DNA from: JAAZMX01 sp035388025 | GTDB taxonomy: Bacteria > Patescibacteriota > Patescibacteriia > UBA2196 > GWA2-42-15 | Length of the DNA stretch: 11,123 nucleotides | Assembly (NCBI GenBank): GCA_035388025.1 | Contig: DAOOPA010000028.1 | Coordinates: 1 to 11,123, forward strand | Direction of reading: 5' to 3' | Shown: positions 1 to 5,951 of the stretch, in pieces | Numbering within the stretch: the stretch's first letter is position 1 | Layout of the letters: each line of letters opens with the position of its first letter | The notes under the pieces: model-generated | The model's database searches: none | Told to the model about the DNA's origin: nothing | The model's input: the letters and a program-made list of their open reading frames with translations, nothing else | Program-made: the position numbers and the translations under genes

Positions 1-695
1 GGAGCTTCCGCCCATGGTTGTTCAAAATAAATACCATAATTATTAGTAATATCAGAATCGTTGTAACTATTTAAATAACCATAAAAAAGATAAGCATTAG
101 TTACATCACCAGTATCGACACCGTCGCTACCGTAAAGATTAATAGTTCCGTAAAAAGCCCTTAAATTGGTAACATTGCCTGTTCCCTTAACATAAACCTC
201 GCCGTCAACCGCGCTTAAATTGCCTATCTTGCCAGAACCAGAATGAAAAACATTACCACTAAGACCTTCAACCACATGGACATTGGCTGATTCATCTTCT
301 GGAATAGAAATAGAAGACTCTATTCCAGAATATATTGGATAATCCCCAGTTGGATCTAAAGTATAATTTATGGATAATGCATCATAATATGAGCCCGAAT
401 TAACAACATTAATATGAAAACTCGCATAATCGCTATTTCTACTACCCAAACCAACCGTATTGTTAGTGGCATTATAATAAAAACCTTCAGCGCCAGAAGT
501 TGGTTGAAAGTGAACATTACCACCAACTACCTGTAAAGTGGATGTTGGTGTAATACTACTACCAACTATCAAAGTTCCGTCAGTGCTAATATTAGTGCCT
601 ACTGTCGTGGCGGCTTTGGTTTCTGAAACCAAAAATAGATTGACCGCGAATATTGCTACTGCCAGCAAAAGGGGAAAGAAAAAAAGTTTTTTCAT
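1..695 (-). CDS. Secreted tail-fibre-like beta-repeat protein, C-terminus beyond window
   Basis: The reading frame opens at an ATG at 695 and stays open to the left edge, giving about 231 residues of an unfinished protein. The N-terminus is a signal peptide: MKK, a long Phe/Leu/Ala/Val core, then a probable cut after SETKA. The rest is low in charge and rich in Gly, Ser, Asn, Thr and Tyr. It carries short motifs such as GTNISTDGTLIVG, TLQVVGGNVHF and, near the edge, VTNAYLFYGY and NNYGIYFE. This style, with ITNxYGIY repeats after a VGxGS/LQVVGG lead-in, is what I recall from phage tail-fibre-like and peptidase-S74-type bacterial surface proteins. If so, the missing end may hold an intramolecular chaperone. 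It lies 54 bases after the 750-1996 gene, so is probably co-transcribed. No clear Shine-Dalgarno precedes the ATG. By hand count the first 300 bases are about 38% GC, lower than the next gene. Secretion is well supported; the family call is tentative. Confidence 0.72.
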   Translation of the reverse strand, partial: MKKLFFFPLLLAVAIFAVNLFLVSETKAATTVGTNISTDGTLIVGSSITPTSTLQVVGGNVHFQPTSGAEGFYYNATNNTVGLGSRNSDYASFHINVVNSGSYYDALSINYTLDPTGDYPIYSGIESSISIPEDESANVHVVEGLSGNVFHSGSGKIGNLSAVDGEVYVKGTGNVTNLRAFYGTINLYGSDGVDTGDVTNAYLFYGYLNSYNDSDITNNYGIYFEQPWAEA

Positions 696-749
696 ATTTC
701 TTTTATTTAATTAGACATAATTTATCAATTGATATTAATCCAATTCATC

Positions 750-1706
750 TTACAAACTGCCCGCCGGAATCTTGGCCAAATTCGCGTCAGTAATGCCCAA
801 AGACAATTCCCTGAACAAATCCATCAAATTTTTCCAGGTTGCTTCATGCCGATAACCATCTTTATCCACATACCAAATCCGGCCATGGTCTTCCACCGCC
901 AAAAGTAATTTTCCTTTCATTTTGTTGCGCAGATTGGCATCGCCAACGGTCTGGCTTCCGCTCACTGGTATTCGAGCCAGATTGGCATTGTTAATGCCCC
1001 AAGATAATTTCTGAAATACATACAAAGCATTGGCGAATGTCACTTGATAGCGCTTATATTCTTTGGTATCCACGTACCAAATCTCACCGCCTCTTTCTAC
1101 TCGAAGCAATAGTCTGCCTGCCAATCTTTTGGCCAATTTCATATCAGGCGCTATGCCCTTGCCCAGATTATCCTGCGGCGCAGAAACGGCCGGTGAGTCT
1201 TTCTTTTCATCGGGTGTCGCAACTAGAGTTGGAGTTTCCACTACCGTGCCAACAGCCACAGTCTTAAAACTTTGGCCAGCGCTCACGCCCTCATTGCCGC
1301 TCGCGTCTTGCGTCTTGATTTGATAATAATAAGTCGTCAAAGGCATCAAATTGCTCAGGGTCAAAGAATGATCTGTTTTGTGAACTGCAATCTTTTCTTC
1401 AAAACCATAAGCAGTGCTCGTCCCATAAACTACCCAAGAAATTGACGGCTCATTGGTCTGCCAATCAATCTTGGCTTCAGTGTCTTTTGCCAAAACCAAA
1501 ATATCATTCGCGCTCGGCGCTGTCTTATCGGTATCCATCTTGTCTTCCGCCTTTGGCTCAGCGACTGAACCCAAGGTCGGCGCGCTAGTACCGCTAATAT
1601 CCGCCGCGCAATTATCGCCATCAGCAAAAGTAATGGTCAAAGTCTGATCAGCCATCGCGGTGTACATCAAATATGACCGTCCGGTTTCACAATGCGTACC
1701 CGTCAA
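750..1706 (-). CDS. Fn3 and tandem WYVD-repeat surface protein, C-terminal part of a frameshifted gene
   Basis: This frame holds most of a secreted protein whose signal peptide is encoded in the adjoining frame (1703-1996). The first in-frame start is a TTG at 1706, which I think is not the true start. Residues 1-33 continue the N-terminal module also seen in the 2065-3264 protein, ending in the same GDxDNC-type motif. Residues about 62-150 form a fibronectin type III domain (IDWQTNEPSISWVVYGTS, then LMPLTTYYYQIKTQDASGN). A Thr/Pro/Lys-rich linker follows. Residues 187-247 and 257-315 are two copies of a roughly 60-residue module with the pattern GkLLLxVExxGxIWYVDxxxYR, then LSxGIxxANLAxIP. 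I recall such repeats from Patescibacteria secreted proteins, but their function is unknown to me. The product is likely extracellular, possibly binding glycan or protein. No catalytic residues are evident. The gene ends in TAA, 54 bases before the next gene. Confidence 0.75.
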   Translation of the reverse strand: MTGTHCETGRSYLMYTAMADQTLTITFADGDNCAADISGTSAPTLGSVAEPKAEDKMDTDKTAPSANDILVLAKDTEAKIDWQTNEPSISWVVYGTSTAYGFEEKIAVHKTDHSLTLSNLMPLTTYYYQIKTQDASGNEGVSAGQSFKTVAVGTVVETPTLVATPDEKKDSPAVSAPQDNLGKGIAPDMKLAKRLAGRLLLRVERGGEIWYVDTKEYKRYQVTFANALYVFQKLSWGINNANLARIPVSGSQTVGDANLRNKMKGKLLLAVEDHGRIWYVDKDGYRHEATWKNLMDLFRELSLGITDANLAKIPAGSL

Positions 1707-1996
1707 GCTATTGATAAAAGTTTTACGGTCAGGAGAAACAAATGTATCTTTGAGCCTGCTGGCATTGCCACGGTCAAACCAGTGCTCGTCACCTCTATAC
1801 TTTCCACCTTTGTCTCCCCGCCCATCGTCAAGTATATGCCCGCTGTCCCGCCGGTTGTTGGCGCTACCCCGGAGATATAAAGCACTGCTTCATTTTCCAG
1901 AACCGCGTCATCAAAAGCCGCTTTCGTTGTTGGAACTTGAGCGCACAAACCCGCAATGATTGCCAACAAAACCAAAAACTTTATTTTGTTTCCCAT
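1703..1996 (-). CDS. N-terminal part (signal peptide and surface module) of the frameshifted Fn3 protein
   Basis: The ATG at 1996 starts MGNKIKFLVLLAIIAGLCAQ, a signal peptide with probable cleavage near TTKAAF. The following residues (VLYISGVAPTTGG to VAMPAGSK) align with the N-terminus of the 2065-3264 protein (LYFPGVAAFEGS to VEMYPGSK). After AGSK this frame turns into unrelated LFLLTVKLLSIA and stops at TGA. The -1 frame reads DTFVSPDRKTFINSLTGTHCETG, which lines up without a gap with the paralogue's ISLKSNDKKMF onward. One missing base in the T-run at 1749-1751 (AAA on the coding strand) explains this, so the two frames are one gene of about 415 codons. The cause may be a sequencing or assembly error, or a real inactivating mutation. 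No slippery heptamer is present, so programmed frameshifting is unlikely. There is no convincing Shine-Dalgarno. Confidence 0.75.
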   Translation of the reverse strand: MGNKIKFLVLLAIIAGLCAQVPTTKAAFDDAVLENEAVLYISGVAPTTGGTAGIYLTMGGETKVESIEVTSTGLTVAMPAGSKIHLFLLTVKLLSIA

Positions 1997-2064
1997 ACTT
2001 TTATAAACTTAAAATAATTTACTATTGCTTTTTTATTTTAACATATCTGCGAATCACCGACAAA

Positions 2065-3264
2065 TCATATCCCCTTGTCCACCGCCACCCCAGATGTCAT
2101 CTGGCTCTCTTCCGCCTTATTGTAATCGCTCATATTTACCAAGGGACTGCCAAAAGTGTAACTGAACATAAATGCTTCATTGATATCATCAATCTGCTTA
2201 TTCCAATTCTCGCCATACAACTCTTTGGCCATGGCCTCACCGGACAGCTTGCGCAACACGCCGCCCCTTTGCACCGCGTACACATCGGGACTAATCGTGA
2301 ATTTCACCATCCTAGCTCCCGGCCGATAGGTCACCAGTCCGCCCCAGCCAAATTTGGCTAAATCTTCGGAACTGATTATTTTTACAGAGCTAAAATCATT
2401 ATACCAAGTCATATAAGTCTTCTCATTGGGGAAAACATACAATTTGCTATTGGCGCCTACGTAATAAACCGTAGTGCCGCCGGCCACTTTGACCAAACTA
2501 CCCGGATTAACTCCCGCCACTTTGACAGCATTCATCATCTTCATCGCTATCTCCGCCTGTCCGGCTTGCGCTCCCTCAAATTTCAAACTCAAATCATGCC
2601 AGCCATCGCCATCGGTGTCAATTGTTTTTTCTTTATCTAAATTTAAAACCACTTCTTTGTCGGGCGTTGATAATTGAATCTTGACCTCCCCGCTGCCCAA
2701 ACTCAAAATCTCCACTGTCTCCACGATGTTACCAAAAACAAAATGTGTCTTACTACCCGCCGCCAATTGCTTGCTCAAACCGCTCTTGGTTATTTGATCC
2801 AAGTCAGTAATATCAATCTGCTCCGGCTCTGCTTTTGGTTCTTCCGGCTCTTGTTCCACCGTCACTATCGGACAATTGTCGCTATCGCCCAAAGTAATCG
2901 TAAAATTGGCATATGTCTCAGGTGTGCTATATTCAAAAGTAGAATAATCTTGATAGCATATCGTCTCGGCAGTCGCGCTATCAGTGCGAAACATTTTTTT
3001 GTCATTGGACTTCAGGCTGATCTTGGATCCCGGATACATCTCCACCGACAGTTTGTTGCCATCCAAGGTATATTTGTGTAAAAAAGTATCCGCTCCGATA
3101 TTCACGCTAATCCCTTTGGCACTCCCCTCAAAAGCCGCCACACCGGGGAAATACAAGGTTGTCCCTGTGCCCCAAGTAATCGTATTATAATTGGCCAATA
3201 ATTGCCCGGCTGGCCAGATCAAGGCCACAAGCAAAAGCAAAAACCAAAAAATATTTTTCTTCAT
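2065..3264 (-). CDS. Secreted modular surface protein with S-layer-type YVFPNEKTY module
   Basis: This 399-residue protein begins with a signal peptide (MKKNIFWFLLLLVALIWPAG, cut near LLANY). Residues 24-132 are the N-terminal module shared with the neighbouring 750-1996 gene, ending DSDNC. A Glu/Pro linker covers about 134-150. Residues 151-240 form a second domain with a calcium-loop-like DTDGDGWHD at 216-224, where D216, D218, D220 and D224 fit a dockerin/thrombospondin-type loop. Residues 255-375 are the module also found at the N-terminus of the S-layer-like protein at 7027-10572: VKVAG, then YVFPNEKTYMTWYNDF, VTYRPGARMVK, VYAV, GGVLR, ELYGENWNKQIDD. The tail from 376 is short and polar, with no LPXTG or membrane anchor. 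The start is the ATG at 3264, with AAGG only 2 bases upstream. The gene follows the ligase by 39 bases and is probably in the same transcript. It may be a minor S-layer or cell-wall component; the function is inferred only from its modules. Confidence 0.82.
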   Translation of the reverse strand: MKKNIFWFLLLLVALIWPAGQLLANYNTITWGTGTTLYFPGVAAFEGSAKGISVNIGADTFLHKYTLDGNKLSVEMYPGSKISLKSNDKKMFRTDSATAETICYQDYSTFEYSTPETYANFTITLGDSDNCPIVTVEQEPEEPKAEPEQIDITDLDQITKSGLSKQLAAGSKTHFVFGNIVETVEILSLGSGEVKIQLSTPDKEVVLNLDKEKTIDTDGDGWHDLSLKFEGAQAGQAEIAMKMMNAVKVAGVNPGSLVKVAGGTTVYYVGANSKLYVFPNEKTYMTWYNDFSSVKIISSEDLAKFGWGGLVTYRPGARMVKFTISPDVYAVQRGGVLRKLSGEAMAKELYGENWNKQIDDINEAFMFSYTFGSPLVNMSDYNKAEESQMTSGVAVDKGI

Positions 3265-3303
3265 AACCTTAAAATTAATTGCTAATTTTTAAATCATTTA
3301 TTT

Positions 3304-5484
3304 TTACGGTTCGCGGCTCGCCAATTCGTCGCGATAGTCGCTTACGGTTTTTTGAACGTCTGAAGGCCAATTAGGATGCTCGGCCAAAACGCCTTCCAGA
3401 TATTCTACCGCCCTGGCGTATTCTTTCTTTTGTTCATAAATTGAGGCCAAAGAAACGTAACTGCGCCAACTGTCCGGATCCCTCGGGATCGCTCGCTCGC
3501 GCAAAATTTCTTCCGACTTGTCCAGTTCCCCCACCTGAAAATAATATTGGCCCACCTTGCGGTATTGTTCCGCGCTCAAATTGGCAAATTTATTTATATA
3601 TTCTTGCGCGGTCTGATCCAGTTTCTCTTGATTTTTCACCCGCGCATAAAGCAACATCAAATTTTCGTAAACGGAATCAACTTCATTGCAAGCCGCATAG
3701 GCCTTCTCCAGCCACTCAATCGTCCCTTCATTGTCGCCTTGGAGCGCCTTGGCCTGCGCCAGCATAAAATACATCTCTACTCTTTTGACCGAGTCGCCCA
3801 AATTATTTTGTAACAAACTCGTTACCTCTCCTGTATAAAAACTATTGAGCGGCGCGTAAGTCAAATAGGTCTGAGCCAAAACCATGCGTACCTGCAACTC
3901 GTGAGGCTCTTTTTGGAGCAAAGCCAATGAATCTTTCTCCGCTTGTTCAAAAATTGTCTTTTTGGCTTTTAAATCAAATTTTTCATCCCGAATCGCTTCC
4001 AGCGCATAGCGATTTTCCTGCAAAACAATTTCCCTTTCGCCCATGGTAGCCTCGGCCAAAGCTTGCTGATAATAGTTCAGTGATTTTTGGTAATCATCAA
4101 CTGAATATTGATAGGCCTTGGCCATCAAGAGATTGGCTCTTGCTGGCTTGACTACACCCCCGTAAAGACCAAATATCGTCACAATTATTGCCCCGGCCAG
4201 AAGAGGATAATAGCTCCAGTCGGGTACCGAAAACTTCAGCCGATCGTCCTTGTCTCGTCCGCCAACCGAACTGACAAAACCGAAAAAGACCAAGGCCGGC
4301 AACCAAGTATTGATAGTATCAAAGACAAACAACAAAGTCGTCAGATAAGCGACCAGAGATCCTGCCATCACCGCCGCCTTTATCCTCTGCTCTTTGCGGA
4401 TCAAATAAATATTATAAAAAGCCGCCGCACATATCGCCAAGTAGCTGATCAGTCCCACTAGCCCTATCGTATTGGCATAATCAAAAATAAAATTGTGCGC
4501 CCGATCAAACCACTGTTCTCCTACTTTGGGATTATAATATTTGTTCAAACCGTAAGCGAAATTATTCGGTCCATAACCTAAAATCGGTCTTTCTTTAAAT
4601 GATTGCCAGGAACTTTGCCAGACCAAAAGCCGGCTGTTGGTGGTCGCGTCTTGTCTGGAAATATGCGTCAAACGATTCAAAAAATTTATTTTTTTTACCA
4701 CCCCAGCGTCTCGATAAACCCAGGACGCTCCGCCGAGAATTACAACCGCCATCGCCAAAGAGCCAATGATGATCTTGTATTTTTTGGCAGATCCTCTCCA
4801 AGTCAAAACCACGGCTGTCAAAACGCCCAGCGCCAAACCCACAATCGGCGCCCGGCTGGCCGCGCCCAATAAAACCAGCATGTTAAACACCAGGGAAAAA
4901 ATATAAAAATACCGCCAGCCCTTTGACTCGTCATTCAGCCAGGCCAAAATTCCAAAAACCAAATTCCAGAGCATATACAAACCCAGAAAAGCGCTGTTGC
5001 CGATCCGCGACCACTCATTGTCATGAATCAACCAGCCATGCCCAAAGAAGCCAACCAAAGACAGGGCCGCAGCCGTCAGCAAAGAGACCCGGAAAAGCCA
5101 CAGCCAATCTTTCATCCTTCGAAACACGTTGATCAACAAAACAAAATAAACAATCAACAGCCACCAATGGAAAAGCCCGTCCATTCTTTCAAAATTGCCC
5201 CGCCAGCTATTGGCAAAATTTACGCCCGCTATTGAAGCGATCGTTGCCGAGAGTCCGAACAAAATAAACCCGTAAAGCACGTAATTTTTCTTGCCCGCCA
5301 ACCGGCCGCTCTCCAATATATACCAAATCAATGTTACGAGCAGAATCAAAATCAATCCCCGAAAATAAATATTTTTCAGCTGGACAAAAGGAAAAATAAA
5401 TTTTGAGCTCATCAAAATCGGCGCGACTAGTATCGCCCCCGCCCCCCACTGGTTGATTTTTAATAAAATCTTCTCCAAACTCAT
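3304..5484 (-). CDS. O-antigen ligase/polymerase family membrane protein (Wzy_C) fused to C-terminal TPR domain
   Basis: This 726-residue polytopic protein belongs to the WaaL/Wzy/PglL superfamily, which transfers undecaprenyl-linked glycans to an acceptor or polymerises them on the outer face of the membrane. Residues about 10-445 hold roughly 10-12 hydrophobic segments. The Wzy_C signature is visible: GAASRAP with R211, NSRLLVW with R285, GYGPNNF at 303-309, and the loop WFDRAHNFIFDY with H330. These three residues correspond in spacing to the conserved Arg215, Arg288 and His338 of E. coli WaaL. Residues about 445-720 are helical TPR-like repeats, clearest at 640-700 (YYFQVGELDKSEEILRE and SIYEQKKEYARAVEYLEG). 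The ATG at 5484 has a good Shine-Dalgarno, AGGAA, 8 bases upstream. If this is a Patescibacterium lacking LPS, the acceptor is more likely an S-layer protein, pilin or wall polymer than lipid A; neighbouring S-layer-type genes fit that. Ligase, polymerase and protein O-oligosaccharyltransferase cannot be separated from sequence alone. Confidence 0.88.
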   Translation of the reverse strand: MSLEKILLKINQWGAGAILVAPILMSSKFIFPFVQLKNIYFRGLILILLVTLIWYILESGRLAGKKNYVLYGFILFGLSATIASIAGVNFANSWRGNFERMDGLFHWWLLIVYFVLLINVFRRMKDWLWLFRVSLLTAAALSLVGFFGHGWLIHDNEWSRIGNSAFLGLYMLWNLVFGILAWLNDESKGWRYFYIFSLVFNMLVLLGAASRAPIVGLALGVLTAVVLTWRGSAKKYKIIIGSLAMAVVILGGASWVYRDAGVVKKINFLNRLTHISRQDATTNSRLLVWQSSWQSFKERPILGYGPNNFAYGLNKYYNPKVGEQWFDRAHNFIFDYANTIGLVGLISYLAICAAAFYNIYLIRKEQRIKAAVMAGSLVAYLTTLLFVFDTINTWLPALVFFGFVSSVGGRDKDDRLKFSVPDWSYYPLLAGAIIVTIFGLYGGVVKPARANLLMAKAYQYSVDDYQKSLNYYQQALAEATMGEREIVLQENRYALEAIRDEKFDLKAKKTIFEQAEKDSLALLQKEPHELQVRMVLAQTYLTYAPLNSFYTGEVTSLLQNNLGDSVKRVEMYFMLAQAKALQGDNEGTIEWLEKAYAACNEVDSVYENLMLLYARVKNQEKLDQTAQEYINKFANLSAEQYRKVGQYYFQVGELDKSEEILRERAIPRDPDSWRSYVSLASIYEQKKEYARAVEYLEGVLAEHPNWPSDVQKTVSDYRDELASREP

Positions 5485-5492
5485 AATGACAA

Positions 5493-5497
5493 TTCCT
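5493..5497 (-). promoter_or_regulatory. Ribosome binding site of the ligase gene
   Basis: AGGAA on the minus strand sits 8 bases before the ATG at 5484. It is the clearest Shine-Dalgarno in the window and supports that start. Its last two bases upstream fall inside the left arm of the inverted repeat at 5496-5514, so pairing of that repeat could affect access to it. Confidence 0.55.
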
Positions 5498-5514
5498 AAA
5501 TTATAATTTCTAAT
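5496..5514. repeat. Left arm of inverted repeat flanking the four-helix-bundle gene
   Basis: The plus-strand sequence CTAAATTATAATTTCTAAT is the reverse complement, with one mismatch in 19, of the right arm at 5921-5939. It also lies between two direct copies of AATTCCTAA (5491-5499 and 5512-5520). It sits between the ligase start and the end of the four-helix-bundle gene. Confidence 0.7.
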
Positions 5515-5611
5515 TCCTAATAAAATTTAAAAATCCCAATATCTCAATTGCCGCTTCTCTCAATTCAATTTTTTTGAATTTTTCACAATAGTAATAAAAA
5601 TCAAATTCGGC

Positions 5612-5917
5612 TCATTTACTTCGCGCTTCAATCGCCATTTCCAGTACGGCTTTAGCCGCCATCCGAAGCCAATGCTTTGTTTCTCTTGATTCTTTTTTAC
5701 AAATACCGATTTTGTGCTCAAAATTCTTCTTGGTTTCGGCGCAATCAGCTTCACAATAATTTGAACCAACACTGGTGCCAGGCCTTATTAACTGGTCAAT
5801 TAAAGGAATAGTAACAATATTTTTAGGTACTTTTTGAACAAACTCAATAATGTCTTCGCCAAATTTAGCCGTTCTCTCTTCTAAATCATAAATTCTTTCT
5901 TTTTGAACATTCGACAT
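5612..5917 (-). CDS. Four-helix-bundle protein (23S rRNA intervening-sequence/S23 family), C-terminus frameshifted
   Basis: The ATG at 5917 starts 101 codons ending at a TGA. The sequence shows the family hallmarks: YDLEERTAKFGEDIIEF, then IPLIDQLIRPGTSVGSNYCEA, and the charged helix KNFEHKIGICKKESRETKHW. This family is encoded inside 23S rRNA intervening sequences and as free-standing genes, and is related to the Avd accessory protein of diversity-generating retroelements. Its own biochemical role is poorly known. The family is usually about 115-125 residues and ends in a helix of the type ELNLIFxxIVxKSK. That ending is present in the overlapping frame (EPNLIFITIVKNSKKLN, to a TGA at 5560). 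One extra base near 5621-5626 would explain the break, and the repaired protein would be about 119 residues. The start codon lies only 3 bases from the right inverted-repeat arm and has no Shine-Dalgarno. It sits 34 bases after the TPR gene. Confidence 0.8.
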   Translation of the reverse strand: MSNVQKERIYDLEERTAKFGEDIIEFVQKVPKNIVTIPLIDQLIRPGTSVGSNYCEADCAETKKNFEHKIGICKKESRETKHWLRMAAKAVLEMAIEARSK

Positions 5918-5920
5918 TTT

Positions 5921-5939
5921 ATTAGAAATTATTATTTAG
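5921..5939. repeat. Right arm of inverted repeat flanking the four-helix-bundle gene
   Basis: ATTAGAAATTATTATTTAG pairs with the left arm at 5496-5514, with one mismatch in 19. It ends 3 bases upstream of the ATG of the four-helix-bundle gene. A folded transcript would therefore place the initiation region beside a long-range stem. Confidence 0.7.
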
Positions 5940-5951
5940 ACCTTAGAACTT

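Larger units (their letters stand above)
5496..5939. mobile_element. Candidate IVS-like cassette: inverted repeats around a four-helix-bundle gene
   Basis: Nineteen-base inverted repeats (18 of 19 matching) bound a 444-base segment whose only gene is a 23S rRNA intervening-sequence-type four-helix-bundle protein. The segment is AT-rich (about 37% GC by hand count over the gene) compared with the TPR gene and the ligase on either side. Removing it would leave the TPR and ligase genes only some tens of bases apart, as in a normal operon. Known IVSs in 23S rRNA have the same layout, a base-paired stem around an S23 gene, but here there is no rRNA. There is no transposase and no obvious target-site duplication, so mobility is inference. 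Confidence 0.35.

Noticed and set aside
1703..1706. Translational coupling of two genes through a TTGA stop/start overlap
   Set aside because: Homology to the paralogue at 2065-3264 crosses the junction upstream of this overlap, so a frame disruption explains the data better than two genes.
1745..1760. Programmed -1 ribosomal frameshift
   Set aside because: The codons at the shift (TCA AAG to CTC AAA) do not allow re-pairing of the P-site tRNA, and no slippery heptamer or clear downstream stimulator is seen.
4108..4461. Plus-strand open frame of 117 codons, and similar ones opposite the ligase
   Set aside because: They are shadows of the membrane protein on the other strand, with no family features, and conflict with a strongly supported gene.
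5491..5520. The two AATTCCTAA copies as a CRISPR or tandem array
   Set aside because: There are only two short AT-rich copies 21 bases apart, with no spacer pattern. They are better seen as part of the inverted-repeat flank.
1703..5614. Reassignment of UGA as a sense codon, as in some Candidate Phyla Radiation lineages
   Set aside because: Reading through the TGA codons gives sequence that does not match the families, whereas a one-base shift does. TGA also ends the 2065-3264 gene normally.
5560..5772. A separate 70-codon minus-strand gene
   Set aside because: Only its last ~20 residues look like protein of a known family, and these are the displaced C-terminus of the four-helix-bundle gene. 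The rest is out-of-frame reading of that gene.
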